39,957 nt of DNA from an uncultured Pseudomonadota bacterium (GTDB taxonomy: Bacteria; Desulfobacterota; Binatia; Binatales; Binataceae): assembly GCA_937889395.1 (NCBI GenBank), contig CALAOW010000129.1:1-39957 (forward strand), given 5' to 3'. Every line of letters begins with the position of its first letter. Position 1 is the first letter of the stretch. A program made the translations under genes and the position numbers. Shown in pieces: positions 8,121 through 15,839 of this stretch. The notes under the pieces are model-generated. The model was not told the DNA's origin and ran no database searches. It saw nothing but the letters and a program-made list of their open reading frames with translations.

Positions 8121-8928
8121 GCTCGGGCTCATCGCGGGCAACGGCGTCTTCCCGCTCGAAGTGGCGCGCGCCGCACGCGAGCGCGGAATAAAAATCATCG
8201 CCGTCGCGCACCTCAATGAAAGCGATCGCGCACTTGACTCGGTGGCCGACGAAGTAACCTGGATCAAAGTCGGCGAGCTGCAGAAAATAGTCGACGTTTT
8301 CAAAAATGCCGGAGTCTCGGAAGCCGCGATGGCCGGCGGCATCTCACGCGCGCGGCTGAAAGATTCTTTCGCGCCCGACGCGCGCGCGCTTAAGATGCTG
8401 GCGGGAATCGGACGCTTCAGCGACGACGCTGTGCTCCGCGGCGTCGCGCGTGAAGTCGAAACCGAAGGAATCAAAATGATCGATCCGATCCCGATGATCG
8501 AGCATTGGCTCGCGCGCGCCGGCGTCGGCGCCGGACCCGAGCCGACTCCCGCGCAAATCCGCGATCTCGAGCTCGCATTCGCGGTCGCGCGCCGGCTCGG
8601 CAGCTATGACATCGGCCAGACGGTCGCGGTCCGCGACGGGATGGTCGCTGCGGTGGAAGCGCTGGAAGGAACGGACGCCGCGCTGCGCCGCGCAGCCGGG
8701 CTGGTGGGCGCGGGCCTGGTGGTGGCCAAGGCGGCCAAACCGGGCCAGGACATGCGCTTCGATCGCCCCGCGATTGGCCCGGCTACGGTGCAATTGCTTG
8801 CCGAGATCGGCGCGGCGATGTTAGGCGTCGAAGCTGAGGTTGCGCTGATTCTCGAACGCGAGCGCACGCTCGAGCTCGCGTGCGCGAAAAACGTGACGTT
8901 ATACGGCTATGCGGAAACCAGTGGTTGA
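8113..8928 (+). CDS. lpxI: UDP-2,3-diacylglucosamine diphosphatase LpxI
   Basis: Hydrolyses UDP-2,3-diacylglucosamine to lipid X and UMP. It is the LpxI (DUF1009) alternative to LpxH, typical of alpha- and deltaproteobacteria. The 271 residues include the N-terminal KLGLIAGNGVFPLEVARAAR and a VAMAGGISRARL-like turn (EAAMAGGISRARL). The C-terminal domain contains GQTVAVRDGMVAAVEALEGT followed by an Asp/Arg-rich stretch and VVAKAAKPGQDMRFDRPAIG, the conserved catalytic region. It starts at a GTG inside the end of lpxA (8-base overlap) and overlaps the next gene by 20 bases, indicating tight coupling within the lipid A operon. Confidence 0.93.
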   Translation: MNKLGLIAGNGVFPLEVARAARERGIKIIAVAHLNESDRALDSVADEVTWIKVGELQKIVDVFKNAGVSEAAMAGGISRARLKDSFAPDARALKMLAGIGRFSDDAVLRGVAREVETEGIKMIDPIPMIEHWLARAGVGAGPEPTPAQIRDLELAFAVARRLGSYDIGQTVAVRDGMVAAVEALEGTDAALRRAAGLVGAGLVVAKAAKPGQDMRFDRPAIGPATVQLLAEIGAAMLGVEAEVALILERERTLELACAKNVTLYGYAETSG

Positions 8929-9871
8929 GCTGCGCGCCGCAGTGATTGGCGCGGGCCGCCTGGGCACCTTGCACGCGCGCAAGTACGCCGCCATTTCGGG
9001 AATCAAGCTCGTACACGTCGTCGATATCGACGCCGAGCGGGCGCGAGCCGTAGCGACGGAAGTGGGCGCGACGCCGCTGGCCGATTACCGGATGCTGGCG
9101 GGCAAGGTGGACCTCGTGACGGTCGCGTCGCCCGGCGTGACGCATCATGAGATCGCATCCGCGATGCTGAAATCGGGCATCGACGTGCTGCTGGAAAAGC
9201 CGATGGCCGAGACGCTGGTGCAGGCGCGTGAACTGGCCACGCTGGCGTCGACGAGCGGCCGCATTCTTCAGATAGGCCACCTCGAGCGGTTCAATCCGGC
9301 GGTCGTTCATCTGCATTCGATCGTGAAAAATCCCCGCTTCGTGGAATGCCATCGGCTCGCGCCGTTCACCGAGCGCGGCACCGACGTAGATGTGGTGCTC
9401 GATCTGATGGTGCACGACCTCGACGTGATCCTGTCGGTGGCGCCATCCGAAGTCGCGTCGCTCGAGGCGGTTGGGGTCGCGATCCTTACCGATCGAATCG
9501 ACCTCGCCAACGCGCGCATCCGCTTCCGGAGCGGTCTCATCGCAAATCTGGTCACCAGCCGCGTGTCGGCCCGGCGCGAACGCAAGATTCGCTTCTTCCA
9601 GCCCGACGCATACCTCTCGGTTGACTACGAGGCGCGCAGCATCCAGATGTATCGCAAAACTCCGCCGGCGCCGGGCGCTCAGTTCCCCACCATTTCGGCG
9701 GAGCAGATCGATTTCGGCGAAGGCGATCCGCTCGCCGACGAAGTCAATGCGTTCGTCGCGGCAGTTCGCAGCAGGTCCACACCGGCCGTCAGCGCCGAGG
9801 ACGGGCTTCGCGTGATGGAACTAACCGAGAGAATCAAGGAAGTGATGCTGACGGATTCGGTCGCGCCTTGA
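8909..9871 (+). CDS. Gfo/Idh/MocA-family NAD(P)-dependent oxidoreductase
   Basis: Predicted sugar or nucleotide-sugar dehydrogenase acting in envelope glycolipid synthesis. The 320 residues start with a Rossmann motif AVIGAGRLGTLHARKYA. The family motif LLEKPMAET provides the catalytic Lys, and the substrate domain contains GHLERFNPAV and VDVVLDLMVHDLDVILS, with a conserved HDLD. It overlaps lpxI by 20 bases, so it belongs to the lipid A operon. In some bacteria a Gfo/Idh enzyme (GnnA) oxidises UDP-GlcNAc at C3 for 2,3-diamino lipid A. That needs an aminotransferase (GnnB), which is not in the window, so the substrate is not assigned. The same gene order is familiar in deltaproteobacteria. 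Confidence 0.85.
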   Translation: MRKPVVELRAAVIGAGRLGTLHARKYAAISGIKLVHVVDIDAERARAVATEVGATPLADYRMLAGKVDLVTVASPGVTHHEIASAMLKSGIDVLLEKPMAETLVQARELATLASTSGRILQIGHLERFNPAVVHLHSIVKNPRFVECHRLAPFTERGTDVDVVLDLMVHDLDVILSVAPSEVASLEAVGVAILTDRIDLANARIRFRSGLIANLVTSRVSARRERKIRFFQPDAYLSVDYEARSIQMYRKTPPAPGAQFPTISAEQIDFGEGDPLADEVNAFVAAVRSRSTPAVSAEDGLRVMELTERIKEVMLTDSVAP

Positions 9872-9905
9872 CGCTTGCTGTCCGCTGCGACAGCATCGAT
9901 TTGTG

Positions 9906-10355
9906 ATGCGTCCGATCAGGCTCAAGATTCTCGGCGGTCTGGTGCTCGCAGCCGGCGCCGCCGCGTTTCTCATCTTCATCGCGACCTCAGATTGCACAAC
10001 CGTGACCGGCAGCGACGAAGTCGTTGTCAACGTGTCCGCGATGCGTCCCGGTAGCGCGCGGCTTTTCTCTTACACCGATGACGCAGGCAAGCGGCTGCGC
10101 TTCGTGCTCGCGCGCGGGGTCGATGGCAAGATGCGCTCGGTGTTCGACGCATGCCGCCAGTGCTTCGCGTTCCATCGCGGCTACCGGGTCGTTGGCGGCG
10201 AACTGATTTGCCGGGTGTGCGGGAATCACTACCCAATCGATCGGATGACTGAAGGCAAAGCGTCGTGCGTGCCCGTCAGCTTGCCGCACGAAGACGATTC
10301 CGGAATCGTACGCATCAAGACCGCAGACCTTAAAGCCGGAGATTCGCTCTTTTGA
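9906..10355 (+). CDS. DUF2318-like cysteine-rich membrane-anchored protein
   Basis: About 149 residues. An N-terminal hydrophobic anchor (LGGLVLAAGAAAFLIFIATS) is followed by a small extracytoplasmic domain. Two CxxC pairs, CRQC and CRVC (about residues 83-86 and 102-105), and a further Cys in KASCVPV match the DUF2318 (PF10080) pattern, annotated as a predicted Fe-S or metal-binding domain often linked to FTR1-type iron permeases. No permease domain is fused here. A GTG immediately precedes the chosen ATG and is an alternative start. It lies 34 bases after the Gfo/Idh gene and just before a SCO-type lipoprotein, which suggests a role in metal or thiol handling outside the cytoplasm. The exact function is unknown. 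Confidence 0.75.
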   Translation: MRPIRLKILGGLVLAAGAAAFLIFIATSDCTTVTGSDEVVVNVSAMRPGSARLFSYTDDAGKRLRFVLARGVDGKMRSVFDACRQCFAFHRGYRVVGGELICRVCGNHYPIDRMTEGKASCVPVSLPHEDDSGIVRIKTADLKAGDSLF

Positions 10356-10379
10356 CTATCTGAGTAGCTATAGCAAGAT
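10352..10379 (+). promoter_or_regulatory. Possible promoter for the SCO/PCYCGC pair
   Basis: TTGACT at 10352-10357 is followed after 16 bases by CAAGAT (10374-10379) in a conspicuously AT-rich patch compared with the GC-rich surroundings. The -35 overlaps the stop codon of the upstream gene. The -10 match is poor, so this is tentative. Confidence 0.3.
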
Positions 10380-10401
10380 CATTTACCAGTAGGGATATAG
10401 T

Positions 10402-10992
10402 ATGAGTATTCACCGTAATCTCATATCACTCACCATTGTCGTACTAATAATGTCGAGCCTGTTCGCGGCTGCTGGATGCCACCGCGACTCAACCGCGGCC
10501 GCCTCGAGCTGCCTCACCGACACCAAGCTCGTCGATCAGAATGGCAACCAGGTCTCGCTCGCGTCGCTCAAGGGCAAACCGCTGGTGGTGGATTTCATCT
10601 ATACTTCGTGCCCGGGGGAGTGCCGGATGGAGACGGCGAAGTTGGCAAACGTCGCGCTCCGGCTGGGGCCCGACCTCGGTTCGAAGGTCACGATCGTTTC
10701 GATCAGCGTCGATCCCGAGCATGACGGCCCCAAGCAGTTGCTCGATTACGCACGTCAGCAGGGGGCGGACGAGAAAGGATGGTATTTCCTGACCGGAAGT
10801 CCCGGAGACATCGATAAAGCGCTGGCGGGCTTCAAGCTCATCCGGCAAGTCATGCCGGACGGTTCGATCGGCCACCTGGTCGATATGATGCTGATCGGAC
10901 CGGATGGGCGGTTGGTGCGTGAATACAACGGCGAAATCGTAAAAGCCCAGGATATCGTCGATGACCTCAGAAAGACCCTGAACAAGGGTTGA
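10402..10992 (+). CDS. SCO1/SenC family lipoprotein (copper chaperone / thiol reductase)
   Basis: Thioredoxin-fold lipoprotein. SCO proteins deliver copper to, or reduce, the CuA site of cytochrome c oxidase. The 196 residues start with a lipoprotein signal ending LFAAAGC (lipidated Cys26). The copper-binding CxxxC is in YTSCPGECRMET (Cys70 and Cys74), and the third ligand His158 is in GSIGHLVDMMLIGPDG. The core strands KPLVVDFIYTSCPG and VTIVSISVDPEHDG are typical. Thus all three metal ligands are present. It is sandwiched between the DUF2318 gene and a PCYCGC-type gene, all within the lipid A operon. No oxidase subunit is nearby, so the client is unknown; peroxiredoxin-like roles are possible. 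Confidence 0.9.
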   Translation: MSIHRNLISLTIVVLIMSSLFAAAGCHRDSTAAASSCLTDTKLVDQNGNQVSLASLKGKPLVVDFIYTSCPGECRMETAKLANVALRLGPDLGSKVTIVSISVDPEHDGPKQLLDYARQQGADEKGWYFLTGSPGDIDKALAGFKLIRQVMPDGSIGHLVDMMLIGPDGRLVREYNGEIVKAQDIVDDLRKTLNKG

Positions 10993-11002
10993 GAGATGCA
11001 GC

Positions 11003-11467
11003 ATGAGACGAGCAATCATTTTCGGCTCCTCGGTTGCGGCGATTCTGGCGCTGGCATATCTGTGGCCGTCGTTCGGCGCTTCATCGGCGGAGAATGGCGG
11101 CGCGCGCGGGACGATGTGCATCGCGGGTCATTGCTGCTGCGCGGGGCGGGCGGAGGCACAGACCGTCGCGGCCAACGCGGCGCAGGGGCGTTTGACGCTC
11201 GATCCAAACCAGTTCATCGGTCCGGTAAAGCAAGCGTACAGAGTTGCGGAGAAACATCCCGCGCTACTGGCGGAACTGCATTGCTATTGCGGATGTGACA
11301 AGGCGGACGGTCATCAGAATCTGCTCGATTGTTATCGCGGCCGCCATGGCGCGACCTGCGAAATCTGCACCGAGGAGGCCTTGCTGGCGCAACGGATGTC
11401 GGAGCAGGGTTCACCGCTCGATCAGATACGCGACGCGATCCGCAGGCGGTTCGCTTCCGACAACTGA
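11003..11467 (+). CDS. PCYCGC-motif cysteine-rich exported protein
   Basis: 154 residues with an N-terminal export signal or anchor (AIIFGSSVAAILALAYLW). Ten cysteines lie in two clusters: MCIAGHCCC (Cys39, 44-46) and HCYCGCDKADGHQ (Cys94, 96, 98), then Cys110 and CEIC (Cys119, 122). The second cluster corresponds to the PCYCGC domain (PF13798, function unknown), with His replacing the leading Pro. The His and Cys density suggests binding of a soft metal such as copper. It starts 10 bases after the SCO gene, so the two are co-transcribed. Family members usually sit in exported or lipoprotein contexts. The role is inferred only from neighbours. Confidence 0.75.
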   Translation: MRRAIIFGSSVAAILALAYLWPSFGASSAENGGARGTMCIAGHCCCAGRAEAQTVAANAAQGRLTLDPNQFIGPVKQAYRVAEKHPALLAELHCYCGCDKADGHQNLLDCYRGRHGATCEICTEEALLAQRMSEQGSPLDQIRDAIRRRFASDN

Positions 11468-11521
11468 ATCGCACGGGCAGGGCTATTTGCGGCGCCGTGT
11501 TTTTCAATCACAATTCCTTCG

Positions 11522-12724
11522 ATGCCATTGAATGCCGAAGCGCCACCGCCGCTCGATGAACGCCTGAAAGAGACCGCACGCGGGCGCCGCATCATGATTG
11601 TTGCGGGCGAGGCGTCGGGCGACCTTCATGGCGGCGATTTGGCGCGGGAAATTCTCGCGCGCGATCCGTCGTGCGACCTGTTCGGAATTGCGGGCGAGAA
11701 GATGCGCGCGGCCGGGGTGCGGGCGATCGTCGCGACGGAGGACATCCACGGGCTGGGACTTTTGGAACTGGCTTCCACGATTGGGCGCACGATTGGTGCG
11801 TTTCGCGCACTGCGTCGAATCATCAGGCGGGACAAGCCGGACCTTGTGATCCTGATTGACTACGCGGAGTTCAACCTCATTCTCTCCGGCACGGCCAGGC
11901 GCGCCGGCGTGCCGGTGCTCTACTACATCACGCCGCAAGTCTGGGCGTGGCGGCGCGGCCGAATCGACAAGCTGGTGGATCGCGCGGGCCGCCTCGCGGT
12001 GGTGCTGCCGTTCGAGGCCGAACTATTCCATAGCGCGGGCGAGCGCGTTTCATTCGTAGGGCATCCGCTGCTCGATCGGGTCACCACGGTCCAGAGCCGG
12101 GAGGAGACGCTGAAGCGCCATGGATTCCCGCCGCGCGCGCGAATCATCTCGATCCTGCCAGGCAGCCGGCGCGCCGAAGTTCGCTACCTGCTGAATCCGA
12201 TGGTCAAGGCGGCGCGGATTGTCGCGCGCGATCACGGCCTTGAAATAGCGCTCGCGCTGGCGCCGACCCTGACCCAGGCCGAACTCGCCGAGGTTGGACG
12301 TACGGACCTGGCGGGAATCAGGATTGTCGAGAGCGACACATACAACGTTGTCGCGGCGAGCGAACTCGCGCTGGTCGCGTCGGGGACCGCCACGCTGGAG
12401 ACGGCGCTGCTCGGATGCCCCGAAGTAATCGCCTACAAAGCGTCGCCACTTACCTATATCCTAGGGCGAATGCTGGTCACGGGAGTGGATTTTATCGGGA
12501 TGCCGAATATCCTGGCGGGCCGGCAAATCGTGCCGGAACTGATCCAGGGCGATGTGACTGCGGAGAAGCTGGTACGAGCCGCCGAGCCGCTTTTGAGCGA
12601 CACGATACGCGTGGAAACGGTGGCCGCGCTGAAGGCATTGCGCGAGAAGCTCGGATCGCCGGGAGCCGCGGGACGAGTCGCGGCGATCGCGCTCGAGATG
12701 ATCGGATCGAAGATGACCGCATGA
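11522..12724 (+). CDS. lpxB: Lipid-A-disaccharide synthase LpxB
   Basis: GT19 glycosyltransferase that joins UDP-2,3-diacylglucosamine and lipid X to form the lipid A disaccharide. 400 residues. Conserved stretches are IMIVAGEASGDLHGGDLA, GLGLLEL, YYITPQVWAWRRGRI, SFVGHPLLDRV, ISILPGSRRAEVRYLLNPM, LVASGTATLETALLGCPEV and GMPNILAGRQIVPELIQ. The motif usually written DxPDFN reads DYAEFN here. The first ~20 residues before GRRIMIV are a non-conserved extension. The stop overlaps the msbA ATG by four bases (ATGA). Confidence 0.95.
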   Translation: MPLNAEAPPPLDERLKETARGRRIMIVAGEASGDLHGGDLAREILARDPSCDLFGIAGEKMRAAGVRAIVATEDIHGLGLLELASTIGRTIGAFRALRRIIRRDKPDLVILIDYAEFNLILSGTARRAGVPVLYYITPQVWAWRRGRIDKLVDRAGRLAVVLPFEAELFHSAGERVSFVGHPLLDRVTTVQSREETLKRHGFPPRARIISILPGSRRAEVRYLLNPMVKAARIVARDHGLEIALALAPTLTQAELAEVGRTDLAGIRIVESDTYNVVAASELALVASGTATLETALLGCPEVIAYKASPLTYILGRMLVTGVDFIGMPNILAGRQIVPELIQGDVTAEKLVRAAEPLLSDTIRVETVAALKALREKLGSPGAAGRVAAIALEMIGSKMTA

Positions 12725-14514
12725 GGCTGCTTACCCCAATGCAATGGCGCCTGCTGGCGTACCTCCGCAGATACCTGTTCCCGTACGTGCTGTTGCTGGG
12801 CGTGGCGATGGGCGTGTTGTCGCTGGCCAGCGCCGGAATCCCGTTCATCATGAAGTTGGTGGTCGATCTGGTCGCCAATCTCAAAGGCTCGAGCGCGATC
12901 GATTTGCGCACCGGTTACAAGCTGCGCGAGCTTTCATTAGCGCTGGCGGGGTTGTTCATGCTGCGCGCGTTCGCGAATTTTTCCGACGACTATTTGAGCG
13001 CATATATATCCCAGAAGCTGACGATGGATATCCGGGCCGATCTGAACGAGAGCCTGCAACGCCAATCGCTGAGTTTTTTCAACCGCACGCCGACCGGCGT
13101 GATGGTTGCACGAATCATCAGCGACGTCGGCTTGGTGGTTTCGAGTTTGAGCGGCGGCGTGTTTTCGATCTTCGGCGACGGCATGTCGCTGATCGCCTTG
13201 CTGGTGACGGCTTTCTGGCTCGACTGGCAGCTCGCGATCCTCGCCTTCATCGGTTTCCCGATCGTCGTTCTGCCGATCTCCAGTCTTTCGAAGATAGTTC
13301 GGCGCGAGACCAAGAATCAGCAAAAGCAATTGAGCGGCTTGCAGTCGCTGCTGTTTGAAACCTTCCAGGGAAATCGCGTCGTGAAAGCGTTCGGGATGGA
13401 AGATTACGAGCGCGCGCGCTTCAATCGGGAGCTCAAGCGGCTGTTCCGAATTTTCATGCGGGTGGCGCGGATCAAGGCGTTTACGGGGCCGCTGATCGAG
13501 GCGCTGGGCGCGATTGCGGTGGTCGCGGTGGTCTGGTGGGCGGTGGGATCGCTGCAGGCGGGCACGCGCACGCTGGGACAATTCGCCGGATTCTTTACGA
13601 CTATGATCCTCGTGTACCGGCCGTTTAAGGCGCTGGGCAAAACCAACAACAGTATTCAGCAGGGGCTGGCCGCGGCCGAACGCGTCTTCGAGATGATGGA
13701 TCATCCGAGCGAGGTGCCCGACGATCCCAATGGAATCGAGCTGCGGCCCGGCCCGCACAGCGTCGCGTTCGAGAACGTCAGTTTCACCTACAGCGACGAA
13801 TGGGTGCTACACGATATCAACCTGGAGATCGGGGTTGGCAAAGTCGTGGCGCTGGTCGGGATGAGCGGCGGCGGCAAATCCACCATGGCGGATTTGATTC
13901 CCCGCTTTTACGACGTACAGCAAGGACGCGTCATGGTTGACGGAATCGACATACGCAAGCTGCGGCTTAAGTCGCTGCGCGCGGAAATCGGTCTGGTCAC
14001 GCAGAGCACGTTTCTGTTCGACGACACCATTCGCGCCAATATCGCGTACGGCAGCAACGACAAGCATCTCGAGCGCGTAATCGCGGCCGCCAAGCTCGCC
14101 AACGCTCACGACTTCATCACGCGGCTGCCCAACGGTTACGACACGCTGGTGGGCGAACTGGGCGTGCGCGTGTCGGGCGGAGAGCGGCAGCGAATCGCGA
14201 TCGCGCGGGCGCTGCTCAAAGACGCGCCGATTCTGATCCTCGACGAGGCAACCTCCTCGCTGGACTCCGCCGCCGAGCGCTCGGTGCAGGAAGCGCTCGA
14301 GCATCTGATGGCAAACCGCACAACGCTGGTGATAGCGCATCGGCTGTCCACAGTGCGCCGGGCAGACCGGATCGTCGTAGTCGTTCACGGCCGGATAGTC
14401 GAAGATGGAACGCACGACGAATTGTTTGCGCGCGGGCAGGAGTACCGAAAGCTCTACGACCTTCAATTCATGTCCCCCGAAGATCTGGCCGGCAATGGCG
14501 GTCTCGTTAACTGA
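12721..14514 (+). CDS. msbA: Lipid A export ABC transporter MsbA (permease/ATP-binding)
   Basis: Half-transporter that flips lipid A-core across the inner membrane. 597 residues: a six-helix membrane domain (about 1-330, containing SFFNRTPTGVMVARIISDV) and an ATPase domain with Walker A GMSGGGKST (about 380-388), signature VSGGERQRIAIARA (about 484) and Walker B ILILDEATSSLD (about 503-514), then the switch IAHRLST. The ATG at 12721 is chosen because it forms an ATGA overlap with lpxB. A much longer open frame upstream would run 300 bases through lpxB out of frame and lacks homology. Position between lpxB and waaA supports lipid A as the substrate. Confidence 0.93.
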   Translation: MRLLTPMQWRLLAYLRRYLFPYVLLLGVAMGVLSLASAGIPFIMKLVVDLVANLKGSSAIDLRTGYKLRELSLALAGLFMLRAFANFSDDYLSAYISQKLTMDIRADLNESLQRQSLSFFNRTPTGVMVARIISDVGLVVSSLSGGVFSIFGDGMSLIALLVTAFWLDWQLAILAFIGFPIVVLPISSLSKIVRRETKNQQKQLSGLQSLLFETFQGNRVVKAFGMEDYERARFNRELKRLFRIFMRVARIKAFTGPLIEALGAIAVVAVVWWAVGSLQAGTRTLGQFAGFFTTMILVYRPFKALGKTNNSIQQGLAAAERVFEMMDHPSEVPDDPNGIELRPGPHSVAFENVSFTYSDEWVLHDINLEIGVGKVVALVGMSGGGKSTMADLIPRFYDVQQGRVMVDGIDIRKLRLKSLRAEIGLVTQSTFLFDDTIRANIAYGSNDKHLERVIAAAKLANAHDFITRLPNGYDTLVGELGVRVSGGERQRIAIARALLKDAPILILDEATSSLDSAAERSVQEALEHLMANRTTLVIAHRLSTVRRADRIVVVVHGRIVEDGTHDELFARGQEYRKLYDLQFMSPEDLAGNGGLVN

Positions 14515-14567
14515 TACTCACTGATCGTAAATTCGACTCGTCAGGTGTGTGGATCGACGAGGCTTCG

Positions 14568-15836
14568 ATGTTAAGCGCGCTGTATAATTTGTTGTGGTAT
14601 CCGGCGCTGCCGTTTGCGCTGCTGGCCGCGCATCCGGCGAACCTGCGGGACTATCGCGAGCGTATGGGGCACGGCGATTTTCCGGATACCGCGGGCGCAC
14701 CGCGAATCTGGATTCATGCGGCTTCGGTCGGGGAGATCGAAGCGATTCGGCCGGTCGCCAACGGCCTGCTCGAACACCATCCGGGCGCGGTCATGGCAAT
14801 CACCGCGATGACGGCGGCGGGACGTGAGGCGGCCAGGCGCCGAATCCCGGGTGCGGCGGCGTGGATGCTTGCGCCGCTGGACAATCGGCGCGCGGTGCGA
14901 TCCTTTCTGGAGCGCGTGCAGCCGAGCGTGGTGCTGATCACCGAGACTGAAATCTGGCCGAACTACTTCATCGAATCCGCGCGGACGGGCGCGACGATCG
15001 CGGTGGTCAACGGCCGGATGTCGGAACGATCGTTGCGTCGTTACCTGCGCGCGCGCGGCCTGTTTGAAGATGCGCTCGGCCGGGCAACCCTGATTCTGAC
15101 GCAGAGCCGCGAAGACGCGCGGCGTTACGCGAAGTTCGATCTCGCGGCAAAAGTGGTAGTCACCGGCAACACCAAAATCGAAGCGGCGCAGGCGGAAATG
15201 GCGAATGAAGAACCAATTCGTCCTGAGCTGATGGCGTTTGCACGCGGGCGGAAAATTTTTATCGCGGGATCGACGGCGGCGGGCGAGGACGCCGTGATTG
15301 CGGGCGCTTACCGTGAACTGCGCAAGAACTTTCCACAGCTCGCACTGACGATAGCGCCGCGCCATCTCGAGCGCACGCCGGAGATCGAAAAGGCGCTGCA
15401 TGCGGCCTCGCTCGATTACATGAAGGCGTCGGAACTCAATTCACCGGGCGCGGCGCGCGACGCGGACGTTTTGATCCTCGACACCATGGGCGAGCTGCGC
15501 AGCTTCTATCGCCGCGGATCGATCGCGTTCGTCGGCGGCAGCCTCGCGCCGGGACGTGGCGGCCAAAATCCGGCCGAGCCCGCGTTGGCCGATGTCCCGG
15601 TCCTGATCGGTCCGTATCACGAGAACCAGCAGCAGATAGTGGCGTCGCTGGTCAGTTCCGGCGGCGCACGAATCGTCAAAAACGCGCGCGACATAATCAG
15701 TGAAACTTCGCAATGGCTCGCCGACGATGCGGCGCGACAACAGGCAGGCCAACGCGCGCGCGCTGCGGTGAGCAGGTCGTCGGGCGGCGCGCGGTTCGCC
15801 TTGAAGCAGCTCGAAGGGCTCATTAATCTCGGCTGA
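14568..15836 (+). CDS. waaA: 3-deoxy-D-manno-octulosonic acid transferase WaaA
   Basis: GT30 enzyme that transfers Kdo from CMP-Kdo to lipid IVA. About 422 residues from the ATG at 14568, which has GAGG five bases upstream; a GTG at 14547 would add seven residues. N-terminal membrane anchor LSALYNLLWYPALPFALLA, then RIWIHAASVGEIEAI with the catalytic Glu region, VVLITETEIWPNY, NGRMSERSLRRY, TGNTKIE, FIAGSTAAGEDAVI, LTIAPRHLERTPEI and the nucleotide-binding FVGGSLAPGRGGQNPAEPA. Only one transferase is present, so it may be mono- or bifunctional; the adjacent Kdo/WaaP-type kinase would suit a mono-Kdo lipid A, but that is inference. Confidence 0.94.
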   Translation: MLSALYNLLWYPALPFALLAAHPANLRDYRERMGHGDFPDTAGAPRIWIHAASVGEIEAIRPVANGLLEHHPGAVMAITAMTAAGREAARRRIPGAAAWMLAPLDNRRAVRSFLERVQPSVVLITETEIWPNYFIESARTGATIAVVNGRMSERSLRRYLRARGLFEDALGRATLILTQSREDARRYAKFDLAAKVVVTGNTKIEAAQAEMANEEPIRPELMAFARGRKIFIAGSTAAGEDAVIAGAYRELRKNFPQLALTIAPRHLERTPEIEKALHAASLDYMKASELNSPGAARDADVLILDTMGELRSFYRRGSIAFVGGSLAPGRGGQNPAEPALADVPVLIGPYHENQQQIVASLVSSGGARIVKNARDIISETSQWLADDAARQQAGQRARAAVSRSSGGARFALKQLEGLINLG

Positions 15837-15839
15837 CCG

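Noticed and set aside
12415-12720. 306-base 5' extension of the msbA frame
   Set aside because: Runs through lpxB in another frame and has no conserved residues; the ATG at 12721 gives the right MsbA length and an ATGA junction.
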